From NCBI GenBank assembly GCA_003242885.1, contig QKMZ01000006.1, forward strand, positions 1,667,563 through 1,731,562: 64,000 nt of DNA. Reading direction: 5' to 3'. Shown piece after piece: positions 1-8,849 of the stretch (positions are counted from its first letter, which is position 1; each line of letters begins with the position of its first letter). The notes under the pieces are model-generated. The model ran no database searches. It saw only the letters and a list, made by a program, of their open reading frames with translations, and was not told the DNA's origin. Source of the stretch: Candidatus Melainabacteria bacterium. GTDB lineage: Bacteria; Cyanobacteriota; Vampirovibrionia; Obscuribacterales; Obscuribacteraceae. The position numbers and the translations under genes were made by a program.

Positions 1-1
1 C

Positions 2-532
2 AAAAAGCTTTCCGGCAAGCCGCCAGGCACTCGCCTTTTGCTGACCGGAACTATGCTCGTTGCGCGCGACATCGCTCACGCAAAATGGAAGGAAGTCATT
101 GAATCAGGCAAAGAATTGCCGGATTACATTTACAAGCATCCCATCTATTACGCTGGCCCGGCTAAAACTCCCGAAGGTTATGCTTCAGGTTCTTTCGGAC
201 CGACAACAGCAGGACGCATGGATTCATATGCTGACTTACTGATGTCCAGAGGTGCAAGCTTGATTACTCTGGCGAAAGGTAATAGAGGCAAAAACGTTCG
301 CGAAGCCTGTGGCAGATGGGGCGGCTTCTATTTGGGCACTATTGGTGGTGCAGCTGCCCGATTGGCACAAGACTCGATCAAGAAAGTCGAAACCATCGAC
401 TATCCTGAGTTGGGAATGGAAGCTGTATTTAAGATCGAAATAGAAGACTTTCCGGCATTCATCGTCATCAACGACAAAGGTGATGACTTCTTTGCAGAAG
501 TTTTGGAGCGTCACGTTTCGCTAGCCAAATAG
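2..532 (+). CDS. Class I fumarate hydratase, C-terminal part (truncated by the window edge)
   Basis: The reading frame is open to the left edge, so only the last 176 codons are seen and the true start lies outside the window. The protein matches the C-terminal (beta) domain of iron-sulfur class I fumarases, which interconvert fumarate and malate in the cytoplasmic TCA cycle. Family blocks visible are HPIYYAGPAKTPEG, GSFGPTTAGRMDSY, GGFYLGTIGG and the ending ELGMEAVFKIEIEDFPAF. The iron-sulfur cysteines lie in the alpha domain and cannot be checked here. A TTG at position 38 could be mistaken for a start, but the family homology continues upstream of it (LSGKPPGTRLL). L-tartrate dehydratase beta subunit is the main alternative, but the sequence is closer to fumarase. 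The kinase gene follows after 4 bp. Confidence 0.88.
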   Translation, partial: KKLSGKPPGTRLLLTGTMLVARDIAHAKWKEVIESGKELPDYIYKHPIYYAGPAKTPEGYASGSFGPTTAGRMDSYADLLMSRGASLITLAKGNRGKNVREACGRWGGFYLGTIGGAAARLAQDSIKKVETIDYPELGMEAVFKIEIEDFPAFIVINDKGDDFFAEVLERHVSLAK

Positions 533-536
533 CGCA

Positions 537-2570
537 ATGACCGACTGGAATGCTTCTGATCGGCAAGAGGTAACTTCCGGCACTGAGTTGGTTGCCGCAG
601 ACGGCAGCGCCTATTTCGCAAAAGATTCGATCGTTCTCGAACGTTACCAAGTTCTCGGGCTGCTAGGCAAAGGCGGCATGGGCAGTGTCTTTCACATTCG
701 CCATGTCGAATCAGGAGCTGAATTCGCTCTCAAGGTCCTATCAAAACAATCCGACGAGACGTCCTGGCGACGCTTCGATAACGAAGCGAAAGCAGCCAGC
801 CGCATGGACCATCCCAATCTGATCAAGGTTCATGAATCAGGGCTTCTACCTGATGGGCAGCCATTTTTCATTATGGAAATTGTGAAGGGCGAAACGCTAG
901 CTGACCTGATTAGGAAGGCCGGGCGCTTGCCTCTGCCAAATGTCATCAAGATTTTTATTCAGGTTGGATTTGCGCTCTCATATGCACACGAAAACGGTGT
1001 CATCCATCGAGATCTCAAACCAAGCAATATCATGATTTCAAAGGATGAAGGCGGTTCTCTAATAAGCGCTGTCAAAGTCGTAGATTTAGGCATTGCAAAA
1101 CTCACCGGCATTGATGAATTCAACCAACAGACACTTACCAGAACCGGCGAAATCTTTGGCAGCCCCCTCTACATGAGCCCTGAGCAATGCCTGGGAATTC
1201 CGGTCGATACAAGAACTGATCTCTATTCCCTCGGTTGCACGATGTTCGAAGCTTTGACAGGAGCGCCGCCAATCATTGGTGAGAATGCTTTATCAACGAT
1301 GATGAAGCATCAAACGGAAACGCCGCCTTCCTTGAAAGAAGCTTCGATGGGGATTTCATTTCCAACAGAAATTGAAAAACTCGTTGCAAGATTGCTCGAG
1401 AAAGATCCAGAAAAGCGGTATCAAAACGCTCAGCTACTAACGCACGACTTGGTTCAAATAGATCAATTATTCACCGAAAGCGGATACCCTAATGATTCGA
1501 CATCATTCAAAACGGCACCTAAGACGCTCGTTGCGCAAGTCTCCAATAAAGTCTTGCTCTGGCAAAACATAGCAATGGCCATATTCGCCCTAGGAGCATT
1601 CTTGCTAGGGTTTGCTACAAGCAAAATATTTGCACCTCCACCAACAAGCGCCGCCGTGCCGGACAAAAAGGCATTCGAGAGCGCTTGGACATCTCCTCAT
1701 CCTGAAGAAACGCTGCCGCCTTTAAAAGTATCGCAAGAGCCATTTTCGAAAATTAGTTCGGACGGAAAGACCCGAATCTTCACCTTTCCCAATGATCCTG
1801 CAGACCCGATCGGCAGGATCAATATTGGTCGCCCGTTCTTCCAAGTTGCACTGGGACGCATGAGTTTGCCGAAAAGCGCACCTGTGCTTTTCCAACTCTC
1901 ACCGAGGCACATGCAGTCTCCGGACACTCTCAATCGATTCGCAGATGATGATATTACAATGCTCGAGCTAATCGACGAGTTTCAGTCAAACCCGAGTGTG
2001 CTTTCCGTTATTCCTCGCTTCACACGACTGCAGTCTATAAAGGTCATGATGGATGTGAGCGAGAATGCATTCCACTATATAGATGCGGTCCCCAATCTAA
2101 CGATGCTGCAAGTTTCGCATTGCAAATTCAGCGGCAAATCGCTTGCCGGCATGAAGCGTTTTGCGCACCTTACGCAGCTAAGTTGCAAGGCAATTCCCGA
2201 CGTACAACCGCTGGTCAGAAGGCTGCCGGAGTCAAAGATTCGCGATCTAAGAATTGATGACAATAATCTGACGGTAGACAATCTTAAGGCGATTGCGACG
2301 ATGAAGTACCTCACCAATTTATCGATTAGCGGCAACAAAATACTAAATGATGAAACAATCGCTCTTTTGAAACCGCTAACTACCCTCACTTCATTGTACG
2401 TAATGGGCTGCGACATCACGCCAAAATGCGCAGACACACTGAAGTCATTCAAACATCTCAGGCATCTGCAATTTTCTGACATCAGCCCGCAAGACTATCA
2501 AAAGCTACAAAAACAACTGCCGAACGTGACGGTGATAAACATCGTAAAGCACCAAGAAATAAGAGAGTAG
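537..2570 (+). CDS. Membrane Ser/Thr protein kinase with C-terminal leucine-rich repeats
   Basis: 677 residues. The N-terminal half is a Hanks-type kinase: glycine loop GLLGKGGMGSV (41-51), lysine K66 in ALK, catalytic HRDLKPSN (157-164), and SPEQ in the activation segment (about 214). The Mg-binding DFG is replaced by DLG (183-185), a variant found in some active bacterial kinases. One transmembrane helix (about 343-365) follows, then an extracytoplasmic region whose last ~170 residues are leucine-rich repeats. This is the PknB-like layout with LRRs as the probable sensor. The LRR block resembles the exported LRR protein at 40555-41493. No clear ribosome binding site precedes the ATG; it lies 4 bp after the fumarase stop, so translational coupling is likely. 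Target proteins are unknown. Confidence 0.92.
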   Translation: MTDWNASDRQEVTSGTELVAADGSAYFAKDSIVLERYQVLGLLGKGGMGSVFHIRHVESGAEFALKVLSKQSDETSWRRFDNEAKAASRMDHPNLIKVHESGLLPDGQPFFIMEIVKGETLADLIRKAGRLPLPNVIKIFIQVGFALSYAHENGVIHRDLKPSNIMISKDEGGSLISAVKVVDLGIAKLTGIDEFNQQTLTRTGEIFGSPLYMSPEQCLGIPVDTRTDLYSLGCTMFEALTGAPPIIGENALSTMMKHQTETPPSLKEASMGISFPTEIEKLVARLLEKDPEKRYQNAQLLTHDLVQIDQLFTESGYPNDSTSFKTAPKTLVAQVSNKVLLWQNIAMAIFALGAFLLGFATSKIFAPPPTSAAVPDKKAFESAWTSPHPEETLPPLKVSQEPFSKISSDGKTRIFTFPNDPADPIGRINIGRPFFQVALGRMSLPKSAPVLFQLSPRHMQSPDTLNRFADDDITMLELIDEFQSNPSVLSVIPRFTRLQSIKVMMDVSENAFHYIDAVPNLTMLQVSHCKFSGKSLAGMKRFAHLTQLSCKAIPDVQPLVRRLPESKIRDLRIDDNNLTVDNLKAIATMKYLTNLSISGNKILNDETIALLKPLTTLTSLYVMGCDITPKCADTLKSFKHLRHLQFSDISPQDYQKLQKQLPNVTVINIVKHQEIRE

Positions 2571-2846
2571 GTTTTCTCCTGGCCTAACCCTGCCTCTTAG
2601 AATGTTGCACTTCCGAACGCTCTCGGCACCTCCCGACTGTGTTTAATGTTGTGGCATTTTGGGCGTCCACTTTCCCGCTGAAGGCCGGCAAGGCTAGCTG
2701 GGGTATCGTTTCAGCCAGCAACAATGTTGAAACATTTGTGAGCTATGGTGTTGTCATAAGGAAATCCCTCCCAATCCCCCAGGTCTCACGCAAAGCCCAC
2801 CCAGGTCTTGTGTTAGAACGTTATTGCCTCCCCAGGAGCCATTACT

Positions 2847-3005
2847 ATGCCAGAGCAAACTCTCAAGCCCCAAGAGTCCGCCCAAATTCAAGAAGAAGCT
2901 AAAGTAAGCGTCAACGAACAAGAGCATGATATGCACAAGCCTGTGTATCAGCACGATTTCCATACGCCAGTTTATTCTTTCTTTTCCAATTTCAATCGTC
3001 GCTAA
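2847..3005 (+). CDS. Small hypothetical protein, 52 aa
   Basis: A short ORF of 52 codons with an AGGAG ribosome binding site (2834-2838) 8 nt before its ATG. The product starts MPEQTLKPQES, is rich in Gln, Glu and His, and ends in an aromatic/basic tail (YSFFSNFNRR). It has no signal peptide or membrane helix and I recognise no family. It lies alone between the kinase gene and the convergent htrA-like gene. The good ribosome binding site and the lack of a better use for this strip support it, but short ORFs are often spurious. An opposite-strand ORF covers the same bases without a convincing ribosome binding site. Confidence 0.5.
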   Translation: MPEQTLKPQESAQIQEEAKVSVNEQEHDMHKPVYQHDFHTPVYSFFSNFNRR

Positions 3006-3052
3006 AAGCATCTTCGCAAAGCGTTTTTAAGGAGCGTAGCGCGCATCTGCAG

Positions 3053-4075
3053 CTATTTCAGCACCGGTGTGACCGGTATCGAAAGCAGCTCAGAATGGCG
3101 GATTACAGCTATGTTGCTTTCCTTGTCAGTTCTGATAGTGAGCATCATTCGGTGAAGGTCATCAACTGAATTGACTGTTTGACCGTTGATGCTCACAAGC
3201 GCATCGCCTTCACGAAGCCCGGCTCGTTTAGCTGGGGAGTCGGGCTCGATGCCGATAAGCAAAACAGCACCACTATTGAATATCTGGTGAAAACGCGACA
3301 AACGAGTACGTAAAGCAATTGTTTGTGCGGCAATACCAAGCCAACCTCTTCTTACAAAACCATCGCGCATCAGTGCAAAAGCCACTGATTTAGCCGTGTT
3401 GATCGGAACCGCAAGACAAATTCCTTGCGCAGGAAGGATCACTGCAGTATTAACGCCGATCACTTCTCCTCGCGAGTTAACCAATGGGCCGCCGGAGTTG
3501 CCCGGGTTGAGCGCTGCGTCTGTCTGAATAACGTTGTCGATCAACCGTCCTGATTCGGCACGCATCGAGCGACCAAGCGCGCTAATTATGCCTGCAGTAA
3601 CAGTGCTCTGAAACCCGAACGGATTGCCTATAGCGATTACGACTTGTCCTGGTGTCAGTGATTGCGAGTCACCTAATTTCACAGGCTCGGCATTTGGCGC
3701 CCAGATCTGCACGACCGCCAGATCAGTATCTTCGTCCTCACCAATAAGTCTGCCGGATACCGTGCGTCCATCGGCAAGAGAAACATTGATTTCTTTGGCG
3801 CCGTGTACAACGTGACTATTGGTGAATATGTAGCCATCAGGGGTGAAGATAAACCCAGAGCCACCGCCGGTTTGCAGCCCTCGCCTCCCTTCCTTTGTCA
3901 CCTCGATATAAACGACAGCAGGAGAAACGCGATCGAGCGCGGAAACTATAGTCTTGGAATACGAATCCAGCAACTCAGCATCAGTCTGTTGAACATCTAG
4001 ACCGGGAGCGGCGATTGCGCCATTCTGCTCAGCTGTTTCATTATTGAATACTTGGTATACTCTCGCGCTTTCCAT
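3053..4075 (-). CDS. HtrA/DegP-type trypsin-like serine protease with PDZ domain
   Basis: 340 residues from the ATG at 4075, which has an AAGGAGGG ribosome binding site just upstream; a longer in-frame start at 4177 is unlikely. The protease domain carries the catalytic triad H88 (TNSHVV), D118 (DTDLAVV) and S194 (GNSGGPL). A single PDZ domain fills about residues 240-335, including a typical GLREGDALVSINGQTV stretch. HtrA proteins usually degrade or refold damaged envelope proteins. This one has no signal peptide or N-terminal membrane helix: the first ~45 residues are polar, so it may act in the cytoplasm or leave by another route. The 130-aa gene at 4134-4526 lies 58 bp upstream on the same strand and is probably co-transcribed. 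Confidence 0.92.
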   Translation of the reverse strand: MESARVYQVFNNETAEQNGAIAAPGLDVQQTDAELLDSYSKTIVSALDRVSPAVVYIEVTKEGRRGLQTGGGSGFIFTPDGYIFTNSHVVHGAKEINVSLADGRTVSGRLIGEDEDTDLAVVQIWAPNAEPVKLGDSQSLTPGQVVIAIGNPFGFQSTVTAGIISALGRSMRAESGRLIDNVIQTDAALNPGNSGGPLVNSRGEVIGVNTAVILPAQGICLAVPINTAKSVAFALMRDGFVRRGWLGIAAQTIALRTRLSRFHQIFNSGAVLLIGIEPDSPAKRAGLREGDALVSINGQTVNSVDDLHRMMLTIRTDKESNIAVIRHSELLSIPVTPVLK

Positions 4076-4133
4076 ACTCTTGCCCTCCTTGTGAGGTACA
4101 TTGAGTAAAGCACGCGAAAAAATAAGTCGCCAC

Positions 4134-4526
4134 TTACGCGACTTTCTTCCAGCCGCCGTTATTCCATTCGAGAGCAATTACATTGCGATCGCCAACATGT
4201 TTCAGACCGTGCTTAGAGCAAAGCTCCAGATAATGCGGTTCTGTCGGTCCAATATGATCCCAGGCTTCTGCAATAAGATGCCCCACTTTAGACCAGTAAT
4301 GAACGATCAAAATGCCATCTCTATTGATGAATGCCGTTTCGCGGTTAACACGACCACTAACTTTCGTTTGTCGCATTGCGTCGAGCGAGCGAACAGTGCG
4401 AAATGGTTTTGGCAATTCCATCAGCTCAGCATTCAACATTCCATATTCTTCCAAAATGCTGTCGCCAATTTTTCTGACAATTTCGCCAGTCATCTCACCG
4501 ACATTCGACGAGCCACGAGTTTCCAT
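4134..4526 (-). CDS. Hypothetical protein, 130 aa, upstream of htrA-like gene
   Basis: A soluble 130-residue protein with no signal peptide, no membrane segment and no family I recognise. It begins METRGSSNVGEM and ends with NVIALEWNNGGWKKVA; the middle contains a His/Trp-rich stretch (HYWSKVGHLIAEAWDHIGP). An AAGGAAT ribosome binding site precedes the ATG. It is the first gene of a probable two-gene unit with the HtrA-like protease 58 bp downstream, so it could be a substrate, adaptor or regulator of that protease; this is only positional inference. The 159-aa ORF on the opposite strand (4101-4580) is a shadow. Confidence 0.72.
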   Translation of the reverse strand: METRGSSNVGEMTGEIVRKIGDSILEEYGMLNAELMELPKPFRTVRSLDAMRQTKVSGRVNRETAFINRDGILIVHYWSKVGHLIAEAWDHIGPTEPHYLELCSKHGLKHVGDRNVIALEWNNGGWKKVA

Positions 4527-4736
4527 ATTCTATTCCTTACTAAGATAGCAACTGATCACAAACCGCCAAAGTTATCATGAGCTTTACAGCCCAACCCAGC
4601 GTTTACTTGATGAATAACTAGACTGTCCGCATTCGAAAAGTTTCCCGTTCTTTGACAGGTTTAACTTTTTTGCAAGAGTCTGATAGAAAAGGAATATAAA
4701 ATTCAGTGCAGGCTAGAAGCCGGCGCTCCGGCCAGG

Positions 4737-5582
4737 TTAACGGAGAGCGGAGAGTCCGATATTTTCAATCAGATTCATGTCTTCATCCGTCAAAGTGAGT
4801 TTCTCTGACGCGAGATCATCTTTCATGTGACTTGCATTCGAAGTACCGGTCAAGGGCAACATTCCTATTTGCGAGGCGAACTTGAATATCACCTGTTCTA
4901 CTCCGGTACCCAAACGTTTTGCGATCGCTCGTACAGCGGGGTCTGACATTTCTCGAGCATTAGCCGTAAGCAAGGAGAAACCTTGATAGATGATGTTTTC
5001 TGCCAGACATATCTTTCGAGTTTCTTGGTCCCATCCGCGCACCGCATAGCAACGATTCTGGCAGAACATCGGTTTTACTTTAGCTTTTGATACCAGCAAT
5101 GCAAGTTGATCGGCAGTGACATTGCTGACGCCAATCGATTTCGTTTTACCTTTCTGATACTGGTCCTCAATTGCCGCCCATACTTCCCAATCAGAATCGC
5201 TTAGCCCGTAGCGAGTATAAGGACCGTGCAAAACGTAGGAATCGAGAACATCGGTATGAAGATGCTGCAAAGAACTATCAATTGATTGGTTCACTTGGGT
5301 GGTCAGATTAGCCTTTGGATCATAGGGGGTATGATCGCCCTGTCCATCGATGGAAGTGAACTTTGTCTGCAGGAACAAAGATTCACGCTTGATGCCTTTC
5401 TTTGCAAGTTCCAACAATGCCTCACCAACACCAATTTCATAGTAATGACGAAGTTGATTGGCGGTATCAATGGCGGTGAATCCTGATTCGACTGCAAGTT
5501 CTACCAAACCTTTCGTGGCATCTTTCTTCCACGCGGTCCCATACATAAAGTTTGGAACAAACAAATCATTGTAGGTTTTCAC
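4737..5582 (-). CDS. Aldo/keto reductase
   Basis: 281 residues, normal for the aldo/keto reductase superfamily, whose members reduce aldehydes and ketones with NADPH on a cytoplasmic TIM barrel. The catalytic tetrad is visible as D39 (AIDTAN), Y47 or Y48 (HYYEIGVG), K74 (LQTKF) and H119 (VLHGPY). The cofactor region near the C-terminus (PLTGTSNASHM) fits the family. It starts at GTG (5582) with a GAGG ribosome binding site 9 nt upstream. It stands 38 bp downstream of glgX on the same strand, so co-transcription is possible. The substrate cannot be told from sequence. Confidence 0.9.
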   Translation of the reverse strand: MKTYNDLFVPNFMYGTAWKKDATKGLVELAVESGFTAIDTANQLRHYYEIGVGEALLELAKKGIKRESLFLQTKFTSIDGQGDHTPYDPKANLTTQVNQSIDSSLQHLHTDVLDSYVLHGPYTRYGLSDSDWEVWAAIEDQYQKGKTKSIGVSNVTADQLALLVSKAKVKPMFCQNRCYAVRGWDQETRKICLAENIIYQGFSLLTANAREMSDPAVRAIAKRLGTGVEQVIFKFASQIGMLPLTGTSNASHMKDDLASEKLTLTDEDMNLIENIGLSALR

Positions 5583-5620
5583 GTCTATCTACCTCAGTGG
5601 AATTAGCGGCTCACGCAGAC

Positions 5621-7807
5621 CTAGAGTGCATCAGGCAGCGTGTTTTCGTCCTTATCCTGCAACATGAAGAGAGCCATACTCCGAGGACCAAGCTTAAATT
5701 GGCTCTGCGGCTCCCAGCAGCTGGGACTCATTATGCCGGTCGTTTCGATCAAAAGCTTCCAGGTTTTGTCCATCATTTGCGGAGCGAACATTCGCCAATA
5801 TTTGTCGACTTGACTGGGCGGCAAATGAAAGTTTTTCTCCTTCCAATGAGAGTTGAGCAATAGCAACAACGTGTCACCGGTGACCTCGTTGCCTTCGTCG
5901 TCCATCTCCTCCATATGTCCACCTTCGAAGATGACCGCTAGATGACGTCTTTCTTCGTCATCCCAATCGATTTGCTTCATCTCGGTGCCGTCAGCATTCA
6001 GCCAAATTATGTCTTTCGTTTGAGAGGGACCGACTCTAATTTGTCCCTTGAAAAACTTGCGGCGCTGAAGCACTGGTTGTGATGTTCTGATTGCAGCAAG
6101 CTTTTGAACAAAGCTCAGAAATTCTTTCTCTTTCTCGTTGTAATCCCAATTTGTCCAACTGATTTCGTTGTCCTGGCAATAAGCGTTATTGTTGCCCCTC
6201 TGCGTCCGGCCAACCTCGTCACCACCGCTAATCATCGGCACACCGAGGGAAAGCATCAGGGTCGCGAAGAAATTCCTTCGCTGCTGCAAACGCAGATTGA
6301 CAATGTCCTCATCGTCAGTTTCGCCTTCGACACCCATGTTCCAGCCGATGTTATGGTTTTCACCATCCCGGTTGTTTTCCAAGTTGGCGATATTATGCTT
6401 CTCGTTATAGCTGACAAGATCTCGAAGCGTAAAACCATCGTGGCAGGTGACAAAATTGATGGAAGCGTGTGGGCTGCGACCGCTGTGGGCATATAGATCG
6501 CTAGAGCCGGTCAGTCTAGTTGCCATCTGCCCGAGCATATTCGGGTCGCCACGCCAATACTGACGAACAGAGTCGCGATACTTGCCGTTCCATTCCGTCC
6601 ACAATACGGGGAAATTTCCAACCTGATATCCACCTTCGCCGATATCCCAGGGCTCTGCAATGAGTTTGACCTGCGAAACAACCGGGTCTTGCTGAATAAC
6701 ATCAAAGAAAGCGCTCAACTTGTCGACGTCATAAAGTTCGCGAGCTAGAGCACTGGCGAGGTCAAAGCGGAAACCATCAACGTGCATTTCCTGGATCCAA
6801 TAACGCAAGCTATCCATGATCAATTGAAGAACTCGCGGATGCATCATGTTGAGCGTATTGCCGCAGCCGGTGTAGTCCATGTAGAAGCGCTGGTCTTTCG
6901 CCATGGTGCGGTAATAGCAAGTGTTGTCGATACCCCGGAAGGAAAGTGTCGGTCCAAGGTGGTTGCCCTCAGCCGTATGGTTGTACACCACATCTAGTAT
7001 CACTTCTATGCCCGCGGCGTGCAGTGCTCGCACCATCATCTTGAACTCGCGGACAGCATCGACACTACCTTTATAGTGAGAGTATCTGATGTCTGGAGCA
7101 AAATAAGAAAGGGTGTTATAGCCCCAGTAATTGGCGAGGCCGGCCTTCACGAGGTTTTGATTATCGACACGATGATGTATCGGCATCAATTCAATCGCCG
7201 TGACGCCAAGGCTTTTCAAATGCTTGATGATAGGCTCAGATGCAATGGCCGCATAAGTTCCGCGAATATCCTTAGGCAATTCAGGGTGCAGCGCGGTTAG
7301 ACCTTTTACGTGTGCTTCGTAAATGACCGTTTTATGCCAGGGTGTTTGGAGCAACCTGTCGTCACCCCAGGTAAACGAATGATCAACTACCGCTCCTAAG
7401 GGCGCAAACGCGGCATTATCGCGATCATCGCGCACCATGTCTTCTTTTTTATTGCCGACAACGTACGGAAATAGACTGTCGTCCCAGATAAGGTCGCGCG
7501 CAATGGACTTCGAATACGGATCGAGCACTATTTTGTTGGCATTGAAGCGCAGGCCATTCTCGGGATCATAAGCGCCGTGCACGCGGTATCCATATATTTG
7601 TCCGGGGCGAATGTCCTTCAAATAGACGTGATAAACCTGGTTGTTGTACTCGGGCATCTCAATTCGAATAGACTCGTGCTTATCGTCTGGCGAGTCGAAA
7701 AGGCATAGTTCGACCCGGGAGGCATTCTCCGAGAAGATAGCGAAATTGACGCCGAGCCCGTCCCATGTTGCTCCTAAGGGATGTGGCTTGCCAGGTAATA
7801 TGCGCAT
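5621..7807 (-). CDS. glgX: Glycogen debranching enzyme GlgX (GH13 isoamylase type)
   Basis: 728 residues, full length for GlgX/TreX. It hydrolyses alpha-1,6 branch linkages of glycogen left after phosphorylase action. An N-terminal CBM48-like domain (HPLGATWDGLGVNFAIFSENA, residues 9-29) leads into the GH13 barrel. Catalytic residues are nucleophile D349 (GFRFDLAS), acid/base E385 (LIAEPWD) and D457 (FVTCHDGF); the barrel motif VVYNHTAEGN (273-282) is intact. The end of the protein (PWHKTVIYEAHVKG is early, SMALFMLQDK late) agrees with full-length homologues. The ATG at 7807 has only a weak ribosome binding site. It is transcribed away from the exported-protein gene at 8153 and may be co-transcribed with the aldo/keto reductase. 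Confidence 0.95.
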   Translation of the reverse strand: MRILPGKPHPLGATWDGLGVNFAIFSENASRVELCLFDSPDDKHESIRIEMPEYNNQVYHVYLKDIRPGQIYGYRVHGAYDPENGLRFNANKIVLDPYSKSIARDLIWDDSLFPYVVGNKKEDMVRDDRDNAAFAPLGAVVDHSFTWGDDRLLQTPWHKTVIYEAHVKGLTALHPELPKDIRGTYAAIASEPIIKHLKSLGVTAIELMPIHHRVDNQNLVKAGLANYWGYNTLSYFAPDIRYSHYKGSVDAVREFKMMVRALHAAGIEVILDVVYNHTAEGNHLGPTLSFRGIDNTCYYRTMAKDQRFYMDYTGCGNTLNMMHPRVLQLIMDSLRYWIQEMHVDGFRFDLASALARELYDVDKLSAFFDVIQQDPVVSQVKLIAEPWDIGEGGYQVGNFPVLWTEWNGKYRDSVRQYWRGDPNMLGQMATRLTGSSDLYAHSGRSPHASINFVTCHDGFTLRDLVSYNEKHNIANLENNRDGENHNIGWNMGVEGETDDEDIVNLRLQQRRNFFATLMLSLGVPMISGGDEVGRTQRGNNNAYCQDNEISWTNWDYNEKEKEFLSFVQKLAAIRTSQPVLQRRKFFKGQIRVGPSQTKDIIWLNADGTEMKQIDWDDEERRHLAVIFEGGHMEEMDDEGNEVTGDTLLLLLNSHWKEKNFHLPPSQVDKYWRMFAPQMMDKTWKLLIETTGIMSPSCWEPQSQFKLGPRSMALFMLQDKDENTLPDAL

Positions 7808-8152
7808 TTTGGATTCTAAGATAGGTAGTAAACTCGGCCCAGCCGAGACAGCAGAACAATTTTAGTCGAAATTTGGCTTATTAAGGGATCGAGCGGTTAG
7901 GATTTTGTCGAAATTATCACCTCAAAAACCGACCACTCCCACCCGTTGGCGTTTCTGTCAACGCGGATTTTTCCGGACGGGCGTTCAAGTTCACGCTGTT
8001 TTCACACTCACCCCTTTACATTTAATCTAAAGCTAGACCCAGCCTCTTCGTTGAAACAAGTTTGCAATCTTTCGATGGCATGATTCAGGAAATCGCACTC
8101 TTTCCGCATTAAACCGCCCCCGTCAGATTCTAATTACTAAAGGAAAAACTAA
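7808..8152. other. Intergenic divergent promoter region, glgX / exported protein
   Basis: 345 bp without a gene between the divergent glgX and the exported-protein gene. It contains the tandem heptamer box at 7990-8007 and a possible -10 element at 8023-8028, annotated separately. A 5-bp inverted repeat (CGTTG/CAACG) also lies in its middle, too weak to interpret. No RNA gene recognised. Confidence 0.6.
7990..8028 (+). promoter_or_regulatory. Candidate tandem activator box plus -10 element
   Basis: TTCACGC (7990-7996) and TTCACAC (8001-8007) form two direct heptamers separated by 4 bp, an 11-bp period like the sites bound side by side by PhoB/OmpR-type regulators. A possible -10 hexamer, TAATCT (8023-8028), follows 15 nt later. 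An almost identical layout occurs at 12348-12385. The PhoB-type regulator encoded at 8850-9527 is the obvious candidate ligand, by inference only. Confidence 0.4.
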
Positions 8153-8731
8153 ATGAGTGTGCACGATACTAAGCGCAAGCTTTGCTTCGCAATCCTCTCT
8201 ATATTCGCAGGCTTCGGCCTCTTACTCATCGCCGCTCCAGCTTTTGCGCAGCAAGCGGAAGATGTTGTAGTAACTCATTCGCAACGCACCGCCTACAGAG
8301 TCGCGGGTTGGGAAACAGGTTTGGTCAGAACTTCTCCAAATCTTGGCCAATTCTATTGGGACCCGCAAACCCGCTACACGCAGATGACCAGCTCTCACCG
8401 GACAGGAAAGGGCACCAATAACGCCGCCCCTCTACCTATATATCGCAGTCACTCAAGCATGAAATGCAAGTCTGCGCCCTTGCCTGAAAACCACAGAGCT
8501 CAATATTCGGCTGAAGAGATGGCTTCACGCAGCACTGGTGTCAGTGCAAAAGTGAGGTTCAATCAGGCCCAAGGTCAATTAGCATCGGCAGTGCGCGGCT
8601 CGTCGCAAGACTGCTTCGGTGTTCTGAGTTATGGAAACAGTGCAGAAAGCGCATATGGTCAGGCTATAGGAGGTAGCTCGAGAACGACCAAGACATCTGT
8701 GAAAGCCCAAATCTACGGAAAAGGAAAATAA
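8153..8731 (+). CDS. Small exported protein of unknown function
   Basis: 192 residues. The N-terminus is a clear Sec signal peptide: basic start (MSVHDTKRK), hydrophobic core and an APAFAQQ cleavage site near residue 33. The mature part is polar, Ser/Gln/Tyr-rich, has two cysteines and no domain I recognise. An AAGGAAAAACTAA leader gives the ribosome binding site for the ATG. The gene is alone: divergent from glgX, preceded by a candidate regulated promoter (7990-8028) and closed by a strong terminator (8773-8808). A regulated, secreted or periplasmic role is likely but undefined. Confidence 0.85.
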   Translation: MSVHDTKRKLCFAILSIFAGFGLLLIAAPAFAQQAEDVVVTHSQRTAYRVAGWETGLVRTSPNLGQFYWDPQTRYTQMTSSHRTGKGTNNAAPLPIYRSHSSMKCKSAPLPENHRAQYSAEEMASRSTGVSAKVRFNQAQGQLASAVRGSSQDCFGVLSYGNSAESAYGQAIGGSSRTTKTSVKAQIYGKGK

Positions 8732-8772
8732 CCGCTACCAAATAACTTTCATTCATCCAAAACTACTTACTC

Positions 8773-8808
8773 GAAGGGGAGCTTTCACGCGGCTCCCCTT
8801 CATTCTTT
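8773..8808 (+). terminator. Rho-independent terminator
   Basis: A perfect 10-bp stem, GAAGGGGAGC (8773-8782) pairing with GCTCCCCTTC (8792-8801), with a 9-nt loop and a downstream ATTCTTTT tract. It ends the exported-protein transcript and lies 49 bp from the convergent response-regulator stop. Confidence 0.85.
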
Positions 8809-8849
8809 TGGAATAAGGTGGAAACCTGTTTTAGACATATGTTTTCGAA

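Noticed and set aside
2754..3011. 85-codon minus-strand ORF
   Set aside because: Overlaps the 52-codon plus-strand ORF that has a good ribosome binding site; no supporting signal of its own.
4101..4580. 159-codon plus-strand ORF
   Set aside because: It lies wholly opposite the 130-aa gene, which has the better ribosome binding site and operon position with htrA.
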